A DNA stretch of 6,505 bases from Candidatus Aciduliprofundum sp. JdFR-45 (GCA_002011395.1 MTNG01000003.1:1-6505); one strand, 5' to 3'. Positions 1-5,743 are shown, counted from the stretch's first letter. Notes: generated by a model from the sequence alone, not told the origin. Numbers and translations are program-made.

Positions 1-220
1 CCGCCGGGTCCACAAGCGCGAACTCGCCCGGCTCCAGCCCCATCCGGGCCGCATCCACGAATATCAGGGGTTCCCTCGCCCTCCTCAGTACCCCGACGAA
101 GTTCTCCGGCGCCGTGTGGGCGAAAACAACGGGTAATCGGCCCTCCAGCAACTTTCCGACGTATATGCCGGCGCCGTCGTCCCCGCGGAGGGGATTGCCC
201 ACCGCGACGATGGTGGTCAT
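1..220 (-). CDS. hycI: Hydrogenase maturation protease, HycI type (3' part lies outside the window)
   Basis: This class of endopeptidase clips a short C-terminal peptide from the large subunit of [NiFe]-hydrogenase after nickel is inserted, completing cytoplasmic maturation. Only the first 73 codons are present; the frame is open at base 1. The N-terminus reads TTIVAVGNPLRGDDGAG, the family signature. Asp15 in the GDDGAG motif matches the first nickel-sensing acidic residue of HycI/HybD. Asp56 in LIFVDAARMG matches the second. The His ligand should lie beyond the edge. The ATG at 220 is the only good start: another ATG at 231 meets a stop after four codons. There is no SD, but a TATA-like element lies about 27 bases upstream, so the mRNA is probably leaderless. 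Family assignment is firm. HycI rather than another protease subgroup is likely, from the PLRGDDG and DAARMGL motifs. It implies that the organism carries a [NiFe]-hydrogenase. Confidence 0.88.
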   Translation of the reverse strand, partial: MTTIVAVGNPLRGDDGAGIYVGKLLEGRLPVVFAHTAPENFVGVLRRAREPLIFVDAARMGLEPGEFALVDPA

Positions 221-240
221 GGGCAGCCCATTGTATGGCC

Positions 241-256
241 GGATAAAAAGGTATCC
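241..256 (-). promoter_or_regulatory. TATA-like promoter element with a short inverted repeat upstream of hycI
   Basis: On the minus strand this reads GGATACCTTTTTATCC. The CTTTTTAT core resembles an archaeal TATA box and is centred about 27 bases before the hycI ATG, the distance expected for transcription starting at or next to the start codon. The outer bases form a perfect 5-bp inverted repeat (GGATA/TATCC) with a 6-base spacer. It lies 13 bases past the stop of the DtxR-type regulator, so it could be a promoter, an operator or a T-run terminator. The promoter role is the best supported by spacing; the other roles are inference. Confidence 0.5.
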
Positions 257-269
257 CACGCTTGACCTC

Positions 270-683
270 TCACTCCACCCTGATGCCCATGTCCCGGAGT
301 TTGCGCGTCAGGCGCGTCATCCTCTCCAGTGTCTCCGGCCTGATGTGATGCTCTATCCTGCACGCTTCCTCCTCCGCCACATCCTCGGGCAGCGATAATA
401 CCTCCTGGAAGAATTCCTTCAATTCCTGATGTCTGGAGTAAATCTCACGCGCCACGTCCTCGCCGGCGGGGGTGAGGTCCAGAACTCCCCTCTTCTCGTA
501 AATTATGAGGCCCTTATCCGCGAGGCGTTCCAGCGCCTCAACGGCCGTGGGTGCCCTTATGTTGAGCATCTCAGCGATATCCTTCAGGCGCACCGAGCCC
601 TTGCTCCTCCTCAGCAGATACATGGCCTCCAGGTACTCCTCATCGCGAACCGTGATGGGCATCGTCTCTTCCCCCACGGTCAT
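270..683 (-). CDS. DtxR/MntR-family metal-dependent transcriptional repressor
   Basis: A cytoplasmic DNA-binding repressor that senses Fe(II) or Mn(II) and controls metal uptake genes. Residues 14-75 form the winged helix, with the recognition part near NIRAPTAVEALERL and the wing near KRGVLDLT. Residues 76-137 form the helical metal-binding and dimerisation domain. Candidate ligands by alignment from memory to B. subtilis MntR are Glu16, Glu19, His85, Glu111 and His112. The position of MntR Glu99 is Cys108, in an EEACRIEHH motif closer to DtxR/IdeR. At 137 residues there is no C-terminal SH3-like/FeoA domain, as in MntR. Two ATG starts are possible. The one at 683 is given; the one at 662 (MPITVRDEEYLEAM) gives the usual MntR N-terminus and lies about 22 bases past a GATATATG element. 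It begins 14 bases after ksgA, so it may be read through from the operon, start its own transcript, or both. Metal specificity cannot be read from sequence. Confidence 0.88.
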   Translation of the reverse strand: MTVGEETMPITVRDEEYLEAMYLLRRSKGSVRLKDIAEMLNIRAPTAVEALERLADKGLIIYEKRGVLDLTPAGEDVAREIYSRHQELKEFFQEVLSLPEDVAEEEACRIEHHIRPETLERMTRLTRKLRDMGIRVE

Positions 684-705
684 ATATCCACGCCCGCTTA
701 TTTAC
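680..705 (-). promoter_or_regulatory. Possible promoter of the DtxR-type regulator gene
   Basis: The minus strand just after the ksgA stop has two AT-rich elements in a GC-rich region: GGTAAATAAG (about 696-705) and GGATATATG (about 680-688). The first could drive a transcript with a short leader to the ATG at 662. The second could give a nearly leaderless transcript from the same ATG. Neither matches the archaeal TATA consensus strongly, so this is tentative. The gene could simply be the last member of the upstream operon. Confidence 0.28.
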
Positions 706-1432
706 CTTTTTCCTTCGCGTGGAGATAATTCACGAGTTCCACTATCTCCGGCACCTCCAGCTCCTCCACTCTGAAGTCGCCGTAGGGCACGTCCATGCCC
801 AGCACGTTCTTTATCTTCTTCCGCCTGTGGGAGAAGAGAAGCCGTAAAACCTCATCGAATAACTTCTCATCTTCAACGGGAACCTCGGGCTCCTTGGGGA
901 CTATCTTCACTATTGCAGAGTCCACCTTCGGAGGCGGACGGAAGGCCGTTCGCGGCACGATCTCCACTATCTCAACGTCGGCCCTGTACTGCACGGAGAC
1001 GCTGAGACGGGAGTATTCCTTCCACCCGGGGGGCGCGGTCATCCGCACCGCGAACTCCATCTGATACATGATGACTCCGACCTCGAATCCTATGTCCAGC
1101 AATCTGAACGTCAGTGGTGAGGATATCTCGTAGGGGATGTTTGAAACTACCTTGTTGAAGGGCGGGAATTCCACCCGAAGAGCGTCGCCCTCTACGAGGT
1201 GAAGGGTGCCCCTCTCAATCTCCTCAGAAAATCTTTTCCTGAGATACCGAACCATGAAGGGGTCCTTCTCCACGGCCACTACCCTCGCACCGCGCTCCAG
1301 CAACCCGGACGTCAGCGCGCCCTTCCCGGGGCCGATTTCCAGAACAACATCGTCTCCGCCGACATCCGCGGCATCCAGCGCTATCTCCACGTATTTTCTA
1401 TCAACGAGAAAATGCTGCCCGAGGCGCGCCAC
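698..1432 (-). CDS. ksgA: 16S rRNA (adenine-N6,N6)-dimethyltransferase KsgA/Dim1
   Basis: Transfers four methyl groups from S-adenosylmethionine to two adjacent adenines in the helix 45 loop of 16S rRNA (A1518/A1519 in E. coli numbering), a late step in small-subunit assembly. Numbering from the chosen start, LGQHFL is at 4-9. The SAM-binding EIGPGKGALT begins at Glu32. The acidic residues of motif II are in VEKD (55-57), EGDAL holds Asp83, and catalytic motif IV NIPYEISSP begins at Asn98. The C-terminal domain contains SHRRKKIKN. The 244-residue length suits archaeal Dim1. The GTG at 1432 is chosen because AGGTGA (1443-1438) sits 5 bases before it. An in-frame GTG at 1441 would add three residues and overlap the DUF655 stop by four bases, but it lies inside that SD. 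The upstream partner is the DUF655 gene, the usual archaeal neighbour. Confidence 0.96.
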   Translation of the reverse strand: MARLGQHFLVDRKYVEIALDAADVGGDDVVLEIGPGKGALTSGLLERGARVVAVEKDPFMVRYLRKRFSEEIERGTLHLVEGDALRVEFPPFNKVVSNIPYEISSPLTFRLLDIGFEVGVIMYQMEFAVRMTAPPGWKEYSRLSVSVQYRADVEIVEIVPRTAFRPPPKVDSAIVKIVPKEPEVPVEDEKLFDEVLRLLFSHRRKKIKNVLGMDVPYGDFRVEELEVPEIVELVNYLHAKEKGK

Positions 1433-1437
1433 AGGGA

Positions 1438-1443
1438 TCACCT
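1438..1443 (-). promoter_or_regulatory. SD AGGTGA for ksgA, containing the DUF655 stop codon
   Basis: AGGTGA is the last Arg codon plus TGA stop of the DUF655 gene and lies 5 bases upstream of GTG 1432. Its position favours that start over GTG 1441, which overlaps the site. The arrangement suggests translational coupling. Confidence 0.7.
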
Positions 1444-1986
1444 GGCCACGAAGACCTTGTACTTCTCATCCCTGTGCTTGATCTCGTGGAGTATCCTCCC
1501 CACGATCAGTTTCTCCGGGGAGTGTATGCCCTTCACCCTCGCCTTTATGTCCTCAAAGCTCTTGAAGGGTGCCTTGCGCCTCTCATCTATGATGGCCCAG
1601 AGCGTTTTCTTCCCCACGCCGGGCAGGAGTTCCAGCAGGTGAAGACGCGGGGTGACCGCCTCCGCCTCGTTGAAGAACCTCACAAATTTATCCTCGTACT
1701 TCTTCACGATTTCCTCCAGTATGTAGGGCAGCTCGCTCTGCGCTGCGTGGGTGAGTTCGTTGTACGTTATCCTTCTCTTCACATGCTCAATCTTATCACG
1801 CTTTGAGGAATCCTTGCCTATGTACACACGCTCCCCTATGACTATGAGAACGTTGGGCTTTGGAACGAGTTCAAACAGTTTGAACTCGCTCTCCCCCACG
1901 GCGAGCACAAGGGGCTGTCTGCGGAAGCCTTTCTCGTCGGGCCTTCCCTGCGGCAGGTAGTCCAGAACATAGGCATAGTCCTCCAA
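1438..1986 (-). CDS. DUF655 family protein with a helix-hairpin-helix domain, function unknown
   Basis: A 182-residue archaeal protein with no established biochemical role. The N-terminus EDYAYVLDYLPQG is the hallmark of DUF655. Residues 20-60 look like a small beta-rich OB-like fold (LVLAVGESEFKLFELVPK, then VIGERVYIGKD). Residues 61-105 are charged and helical. Residues 115-147 hold a helix-hairpin-helix, LHLLELLPGVGKKTLWAII, with the GVGKK hairpin at 123-127, typical of non-specific nucleic-acid binding. OB plus HhH suggests an RNA- or DNA-binding protein. Its fixed place between rpoF and ksgA suggests ribosome or transcription work, but that is inference. The start is TTG at 1986. No ATG is nearby, and a purine-rich GGAGGGG ends 6 bases before it. 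The gene begins 16 bases after the rpoF stop. Confidence 0.9.
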   Translation of the reverse strand: MEDYAYVLDYLPQGRPDEKGFRRQPLVLAVGESEFKLFELVPKPNVLIVIGERVYIGKDSSKRDKIEHVKRRITYNELTHAAQSELPYILEEIVKKYEDKFVRFFNEAEAVTPRLHLLELLPGVGKKTLWAIIDERRKAPFKSFEDIKARVKGIHSPEKLIVGRILHEIKHRDEKYKVFVAR

Positions 1987-1992
1987 CCCAAT

Positions 1993-2008
1993 CCCCTCCT
2001 CCTCACCT
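1993..2008 (-). promoter_or_regulatory. Extended purine-rich SD region for the TTG-started DUF655 gene
   Basis: The minus strand reads AGGTGAGGAGGAGGGG. It begins with the rpoF Arg-stop (AGG-TGA) and runs into repeated GGAGG-type sites, the last ending 6 bases before the TTG start. It is the longest anti-SD-complementary tract in the window, perhaps compensating for the weak TTG initiator. Confidence 0.65.
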
Positions 2009-2320
2009 GTATTTCGCCACGATGTCCAGTATCTTCTGTATGTCTTCCAGCGGAAGCGCGAACTCCTTGTAGTATATGGCCCTGACCTCGTCGGGATGCT
2101 CCGGAAGCAGGTCGGCTATCTTCACCGCATGCTCCTCATCCATAAACTCCAGGGTGAGGAGCTCCTCAACCATCTTCCTCGCATCCTCCGCCCCCAGACG
2201 GGCAGTCTCCTCAGCATGCTGGAGCGCCATCTTCTGAAGGGGACTGAGCTCGCCCCTCTCCTTGAGCGCCTTCTCGAGAATCTCCTTCGCCTCGCTGACC
2301 GTGATGTAACGCCTGGTCAT
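2003..2320 (-). CDS. rpoF: DNA-directed RNA polymerase subunit F (Rpo4, Rpb4 homologue)
   Basis: Forms the mobile stalk of archaeal RNA polymerase with subunit E' (Rpo7), helping open the promoter, bind the emerging RNA and aid processivity and termination. The 105-residue length is normal. The N-terminal tip that docks on Rpo7 (RRYITVSEAKEILEKAL) is followed by a helical HRDC-like domain. LSPLQKMALQHAEETARL and the C-terminal FALPLEDIQKILDIVAKY are both characteristic of archaeal Rpb4. The ATG at 2320 overlaps the L21e stop by one base (TGATG). AAGGTG (2331-2326) lies 5 bases upstream inside rpl21e, so the two are probably coupled. The partner gene rpoE' is not in the window. Confidence 0.95.
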   Translation of the reverse strand: MTRRYITVSEAKEILEKALKERGELSPLQKMALQHAEETARLGAEDARKMVEELLTLEFMDEEHAVKIADLLPEHPDEVRAIYYKEFALPLEDIQKILDIVAKYR

Positions 2321-2610
2321 CAGCGCACCTTCCTTAGGTGCACGGGGTTCACTATCAGCATCTTCTTCTTCCCGCCGTCACGCACCTCAACGAGGTACAT
2401 GCGCCCCCTTCTGCCCACGACCGTCCCGGTCTTGCCCTGAAAACGCCTGTGGGGCATGCCGCTGTGCACGGCGGAGTTTATCACTATCGCGGCCTTTTCA
2501 CCGATTTCAAACCGCTGGAGGAAAAGATTGACGGGGGGCATCCCTCTCTCCCGTACCCTCTTCCTCATGACCTTGCGCGAGCGCGCCCTTGGTCCGTGGG
2601 ACATCTTCAT
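2320..2610 (-). CDS. rpl21e: Large-subunit ribosomal protein L21e (eL21)
   Basis: A small basic protein of the archaeal/eukaryotic 50S/60S subunit. The 96 residues match the family length. The N-terminus SHGPRARSRKVMRKRVRERG and the SH3-like barrel segments FEIGEKAAIVIN, HRRFQGKTGTVVGRRG and YLVEVRDGGK are diagnostic, as is the C-terminal LIVNPVHLRKVR. ATG 2610 is chosen over ATG 2604 because AGGAGGAGTGA lies just upstream at suitable spacing. The family start MSHGPR would correspond to 2604, so two extra residues (MK) are possible. It follows pus10 after four bases, with the SD inside the end of pus10. Confidence 0.96.
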   Translation of the reverse strand: MKMSHGPRARSRKVMRKRVRERGMPPVNLFLQRFEIGEKAAIVINSAVHSGMPHRRFQGKTGTVVGRRGRMYLVEVRDGGKKKMLIVNPVHLRKVR

Positions 2611-2614
2611 ACTA

Positions 2615-2625
2615 TCACTCCTCCT
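2615..2625 (-). promoter_or_regulatory. SD AGGAGGAGTGA of rpl21e, overlapping the pus10 stop
   Basis: The strong anti-SD complement AGGAGG (2625-2620) ends 9 bases before ATG 2610. The following GAGTGA contains the pus10 stop. This supports 2610 as the start and coupled translation. Confidence 0.7.
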
Positions 2626-3814
2626 GATCGTAAATCCATATCACGTCCAGGTATTTCACCTTCACATCCTTTCCCAGCAGCCCCGCAAGGCTCGGATTCG
2701 TCCTTCCGCCGTCGCCGTGCATGAGTTCCTTGATGTAGAGCCCCGCATCACCCACGACGTGGATGACCGCCAGGGGGCCCTCCCGCTTCACGAGGCGCGC
2801 CTCGTAGACCTTTCTCTCCCGAACCCTGTCGGGCCGCCGGTGTGAAACCCTTAAAGGTGTCCTCTGATATATAACTTTTCCCTCAATGCTCTTCAGCGCC
2901 GAGCGTATCTCCTCGTCGCTGGCATCAACCTCCACGCCAACCTCGTATCCCTTCCTGTGCCGCGATTCCTTCACCCGCTGAACTTCCCCGCGGTTTGAAT
3001 ATCTCAACCCGGTGACATCAACCCTGCCGGCGCATCTCCTGTTTATTTCCCTCTCAAGTTCGCTCAGATCCACGGTCCTCCTGCGGGGGGAGATGAGTTC
3101 CATCACGAAGGGTCGCCCGTTGCCCAGCATCCTGGCATCCACGTCCTCACGCCCCATCCCGTGGAGGCGATAGTCGTCCGAACGGAAGACCTCCTTCATC
3201 ACCTCCCCTATGTACTCCTCAACGCTTCCACCGTACTTCCCGCCCTCGCACCCGGGACACGGCCATCTGGTCTGCGAGATTCCCCTCACGAGTTTCCTGT
3301 ACCTGCCGTAGACGAAGACGGGGGCCACCGCCACCCGCACTATATCATAGCGTGTATCCACCGTGATCGTCACGTGGGGGCGCTTCATATCCGCCCTCTT
3401 CCCGAGGTGGGCCTCAAGGTGCTTCCCGAACTCCCTGTTGAACTCCCTCTTCACGCTCTCGCCGTGGCCCCCGTGGGCCTCCTGAATCTCTCTCTCCCTC
3501 TGAAGGGCCTCCTCCGGGAACCTGCTGCCGACGAGAAACGTCTCGTACTCGTAGTCCCTCAGCTTCTCCTCCACCATCTCGGCATACATTGAAAAGCGGG
3601 TGAAAGCCCCGCCGCAGATGTCGCAGGAGTCACGGTGAAGAGCAGATGGATCCACGCGCTCGCCGCACAGCCCTCTCTCAAAGGCGTGGAGAATAAGAAG
3701 CGCTTTTCCGCGCTCAACGTTCGTGAGACCGTGGCCAAGCAGCGCATAGACCCTGCCCAGACATCGCGTGCAGAGTCCCTGCGATAACAGCCCCTCAACG
3801 TCGTAATCGTGCAT
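2615..3814 (-). CDS. pus10: tRNA pseudouridine(54/55) synthase Pus10
   Basis: Isomerises U54 and U55 in the T-loop of tRNA, replacing bacterial TruB in most archaea. The 399-residue length fits. The N-terminal accessory domain has a four-Cys zinc site (Cys15, Cys18 in CTRCLGR; Cys64, Cys67 in CDIC) and a THUMP-like region. The C-terminal half is the catalytic fold. It holds GREDVDARMLGNGRPF at 221-236, with Asp226 the probable catalytic aspartate by position. Other conserved blocks are QRTPLRVSHRRPDRVRER (317-334) and AGLYIKELMHGDGGRTNP (357-374). Cys186 and Cys189 (WPCPGC) form a further CXXC outside the known zinc site. Start is ATG 3814, nine bases after rpoP. The SD is weak (GCGGAG only 3 bases from the ATG), so ribosomes may arrive by coupling from rpoP. 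Confidence 0.96.
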   Translation of the reverse strand: MHDYDVEGLLSQGLCTRCLGRVYALLGHGLTNVERGKALLILHAFERGLCGERVDPSALHRDSCDICGGAFTRFSMYAEMVEEKLRDYEYETFLVGSRFPEEALQREREIQEAHGGHGESVKREFNREFGKHLEAHLGKRADMKRPHVTITVDTRYDIVRVAVAPVFVYGRYRKLVRGISQTRWPCPGCEGGKYGGSVEEYIGEVMKEVFRSDDYRLHGMGREDVDARMLGNGRPFVMELISPRRRTVDLSELEREINRRCAGRVDVTGLRYSNRGEVQRVKESRHRKGYEVGVEVDASDEEIRSALKSIEGKVIYQRTPLRVSHRRPDRVRERKVYEARLVKREGPLAVIHVVGDAGLYIKELMHGDGGRTNPSLAGLLGKDVKVKYLDVIWIYDQEE

Positions 3815-3823
3815 GGGCTCCGC

Positions 3824-3961
3824 TCAGTGGGTTATGATAACCTTGGTGCTGGCGGCATTTCTGTCCTTGTAGAAGACGCGGGAGCCGCACTGGCACTCCA
3901 GATTGGACGGGTTCTTCGTGTCCGCTTCAAGTATCCTCCCGCACCGGGCGCACCTATACAT
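3824..3961 (-). CDS. rpoP: DNA-directed RNA polymerase subunit P (Rpo12, Rpb12 homologue)
   Basis: A 45-residue zinc-ribbon subunit that helps assemble the Rpo3/Rpo10/Rpo11 platform of archaeal RNA polymerase. The reading frame runs MYRCARCGRILEADTK to KVIITH. The first knuckle is Cys4-X2-Cys7 (YRCARCGRILE), followed by CGSRVFYKDR at 25-34, which matches the CGxRIxYKxR of Rpb12. The second knuckle is unusual: Cys23-Gln-Cys25, one residue shorter than the CXXC normally seen. The C-terminal tail AASTKVIITH is also less basic than most. Start ATG 3961 overlaps the end of rpl37ae by eight bases and is preceded by AGGTGG at 6-base spacing. Identity rests on the zinc-ribbon pattern, the YKDR motif and its place after L37Ae in the exosome superoperon. 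Confidence 0.88.
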   Translation of the reverse strand: MYRCARCGRILEADTKNPSNLECQCGSRVFYKDRNAASTKVIITH

Positions 3962-4208
3962 CCATCACCACCTTTTTCCAGTCCCGGTACACGTTGGGCG
4001 TGTAGGCGTCGCCGGCGAACTTGAATCCGCACTTGCGACACTCCCAGATTCCGGTGCTGACCCTCTTCACCCTCCGGTGCTGGCACCGGGGACAGAGATG
4101 CGGCGCGACTTTCTCCTCCATCACGCTCTTCCATCTCTTCTTTATGGACACACCGTACCTCGGGCCGAACCGCGCCGCGATGCCCAGTTTCTTTGTCCTC
4201 CTTGCCAT
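3954..4208 (-). CDS. rpl37ae: Large-subunit ribosomal protein L37Ae (eL43)
   Basis: A zinc-ribbon protein of the archaeal/eukaryotic large ribosomal subunit. From ATG 4208 it has 84 residues beginning MARRTKKLGIAARFGPRYG, the canonical family start. The zinc site is Cys39-X2-Cys42 (CPRCQ) and Cys57-X2-Cys60 (CRKCG), with the conserved GIWECRKCGFKFAGDAYT between 53 and 70. A GTG at 4217 would add three residues but lies inside the AGGTGA SD; AGGTGA sits 5 bases before ATG 4208, so the shorter form is chosen. It follows the rrp42 stop by five bases and overlaps rpoP by eight. Neighbours are as in the archaeal exosome superoperon. Confidence 0.96.
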   Translation of the reverse strand: MARRTKKLGIAARFGPRYGVSIKKRWKSVMEEKVAPHLCPRCQHRRVKRVSTGIWECRKCGFKFAGDAYTPNVYRDWKKVVMDV

Positions 4209-4213
4209 CTCCT

Positions 4214-4219
4214 TCACCT
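4214..4219 (-). promoter_or_regulatory. SD AGGTGA of rpl37ae, formed by the rrp42 Arg-stop codons
   Basis: The last two codons of rrp42 (AGG TGA) are 5 bases from ATG 4208. This decides the L37Ae start against the in-frame GTG at 4217, which falls within the site. Confidence 0.75.
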
Positions 4220-5002
4220 CAGATACCGCTCGCGGACCTGCTCGCCGATAACAATGCTCTTATTTATAACTTTCCTGACCTCGTCCATCGTGAAGGTGCC
4301 GGAGAGGCCTTTCTGCACGGCGTTTATCATCCCGCCCTCCGTGGTGGTCACCGTTATCCTCGCCTGGGCTATGGCCTCCTCGTCCCTGCTCGGGTCCAGG
4401 AGTATATTCTTCCCTATCTTCACGAAGGTCGTGGACACGGGCAGTTTGGTCACGGGCAGTTTGAAATCCTCCCCGAGGTCCCACCTCTCCGCGGGAACCA
4501 CGGTATCCGTCAGGGCCGCCACGGCGGCCAGGGAGGAAGCGTCAAACAAATTGCCGTCGTAATCAAGTATGTACAGGTCTATGAATACGATCCACACCTT
4601 CTCACCGGGCTCAACCACGAGCGCCCCGAGGTCTATCATACCGCTCTCCCTGATACCGCGGTCCACGACGCGGGCGAGCTCCACGGCATCCTCTCCAGGG
4701 GGTCCCGGCTCAAAGGTGGGCGACGCCACGGGCACGAGTTCCGCGTTGGTCGTCATCACGCCCCTGTCGGGGGTGTCGGGGAAGGGCTCGCCGGGCTCAA
4801 CCTTTATTCCCGCAAGCACCTTTGTGTTTCCCAGCGTGACCATGGCAGACCCCTCTGCGCGGGGGATGATTCCCTTTTCTATCTTTATCTCTCTGAACTC
4901 GTCCATGCCCCTCCCGTCTATCCTCTCGCCGCGGGAGAGAGCGCTCTCTATGTACTCCCTCTTGATCTCGGACATTATTGATTCTGTGAGTTTTGTGCTC
5001 AT
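4214..5002 (-). CDS. rrp42: Exosome complex subunit Rrp42 (RNase PH-like, non-catalytic)
   Basis: Alternates with Rrp41 in the hexameric ring of the archaeal exosome, which degrades and tails RNA 3' to 5'. Rrp42 supports RNA binding and Rrp41 activity but is not itself catalytic. Length is 262 residues, as in the family. Recognisable parts are the N-terminal ESALSRGERIDGRGMDEFR (19-37), ALSAA-like core strands, DLYILDYDGNLFDASSLAA (152-170) and LLDPSRDEEAIAQARITVT (211-229). The acidic EDxxxxD active-site pattern of Rrp41 is missing at the matching place, as expected. The start is ATG 5002. A full consensus SD, GGAGGTGA (5017-5010), lies 7 bases upstream within the end of rrp41, and the genes are separated by only three bases. 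Confidence 0.97.
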   Translation of the reverse strand: MSTKLTESIMSEIKREYIESALSRGERIDGRGMDEFREIKIEKGIIPRAEGSAMVTLGNTKVLAGIKVEPGEPFPDTPDRGVMTTNAELVPVASPTFEPGPPGEDAVELARVVDRGIRESGMIDLGALVVEPGEKVWIVFIDLYILDYDGNLFDASSLAAVAALTDTVVPAERWDLGEDFKLPVTKLPVSTTFVKIGKNILLDPSRDEEAIAQARITVTTTEGGMINAVQKGLSGTFTMDEVRKVINKSIVIGEQVRERYLR

Positions 5003-5005
5003 TAT

Positions 5006-5743
5006 CTACTCACCTCCTTCCTCTGCCTCTTTCATGTACACGTCCTTCAGCGCCTTAACCTGCATCCTGTGTATCTCCATGGCCGCGTTGTAGGCCATGT
5101 CCAGCGCCGTGCACAGTTCCTCCTCGGTCATCATGCCGTCCATCTGGAAGAGGACGATCTCGCCCGTTCGGGGGAGTATGCCCAGCGGGACATCCGCCTC
5201 TCCGTAGTTGTCCTCCTCCTTGTTGAGGTCCAGCACCACGACGCCCTCAATTTTCCCCGCGGTGCAGCCCACAACCAGATCCCTCATGGGTATGCCCGCA
5301 TCGGCGAGAGCGAGGGATGCTGCTGTTAAACCCGCTATCCTTGTCCCGGCGTCCGCCTGAAGCACCTCTATGAAGACATCTATGACTGTTCGGGGAAACT
5401 CCTCGGTCAGCACGGCCGCGGAGAGTGCGTTTGATATGACCATGGAGAGTTCCACGCTCCTCCTGTCCGGGCCGGGCCTCTTCCTCTCGTCCACCGAGAA
5501 GGGGGCCATGCTGTACCTCGCCCGGACCACCGCGCGCGCGGGGTCCTGCTGATGCTTGGGATACATCTCCCGCGGTCCGTAAACAGCGGCCAGTATCTTA
5601 TTGCCGCCCCACTCCAAATACGCGGAGCCATCCGCCCTCTCCAGAAGACCTACCTTCATCCGTATGGGCCTGAGCTCGTCAGGCCTCCGCCCATCAATAC
5701 GGGTACCGTCCTCGTTTATCAACTTGATATCCTTATTCTCCAT
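5006..5743 (-). CDS. rrp41: Exosome complex catalytic subunit Rrp41
   Basis: The active subunit of the archaeal exosome. It performs phosphorolytic 3'-5' RNA degradation and the reverse tailing reaction, in a hexamer with Rrp42 capped by Rrp4 or Csl4. From ATG 5743 it has 245 residues. Family motifs are [13 protein letters not shown] (15-27), YGPREMYP (55-62), the RNA-binding [10 protein letters not shown] (91-100), the phosphate-binding [11 protein letters not shown] (133-143), and [14 protein letters not shown] (171-184), whose acidic pair Asp178 and Asp184 matches the RNase PH active site. All key residues appear intact. A GTG at 5749 would add two residues but lies next to the AGGTGA SD, which is well placed for the ATG (6 bases). 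The gene starts six bases past the rrp4 stop. Confidence 0.97.
   Translation of the reverse strand: MENKDIKLINEDGTRIDGRRPDELRPIRMKVGLLERADGSAYLEWGGNKILAAVYGPREMYPKHQQDPARAVVRARYSMAPFSVDERKRPGPDRRSVELSMVISNALSAAVLTEEFPRTVIDVFIEVLQADAGTRIAGLTAASLALADAGIPMRDLVVGCTAGKIEGVVVLDLNKEEDNYGEADVPLGILPRTGEIVLFQMDGMMTEEELCTALDMAYNAAMEIHRMQVKALKDVYMKEAEEGGE
5010..5017 (-). promoter_or_regulatory. Consensus SD GGAGGTGA of rrp42, inside the 3' end of rrp41
   Basis: A complete GGAGGTGA lies 7 bases before ATG 5002 and within the EGGE-stop end of rrp41. It is the best single SD match in the window and firmly sets the rrp42 start. Confidence 0.85.

Noticed and set aside
241..256. The T-run and inverted repeat read as an intrinsic terminator for the regulator gene
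   Set aside because: A 5-bp stem containing the T-run itself is too weak to call. Archaeal termination can use T-runs alone, so it remains possible, but spacing to the hycI ATG fits a promoter better.
3832..4134. A 100-codon minus-strand frame overlapping rpl37ae and rpoP
   Set aside because: It is an alternate frame of rpl37ae and rpoP, both of which show conserved zinc-ribbon cysteines in their own frames.
3903..4562. A 219-codon plus-strand frame spanning the rpoP-rpl37ae-rrp42 region
   Set aside because: It runs antisense to three firmly identified genes and has low-complexity composition, so it is not a gene.
4193..4981. A 262-codon open frame on the plus strand
   Set aside because: It lies opposite rrp42, which has clear family motifs and a consensus SD. 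The plus-strand protein is His- and Arg-rich with no recognisable family, a usual antisense shadow in GC-rich DNA.
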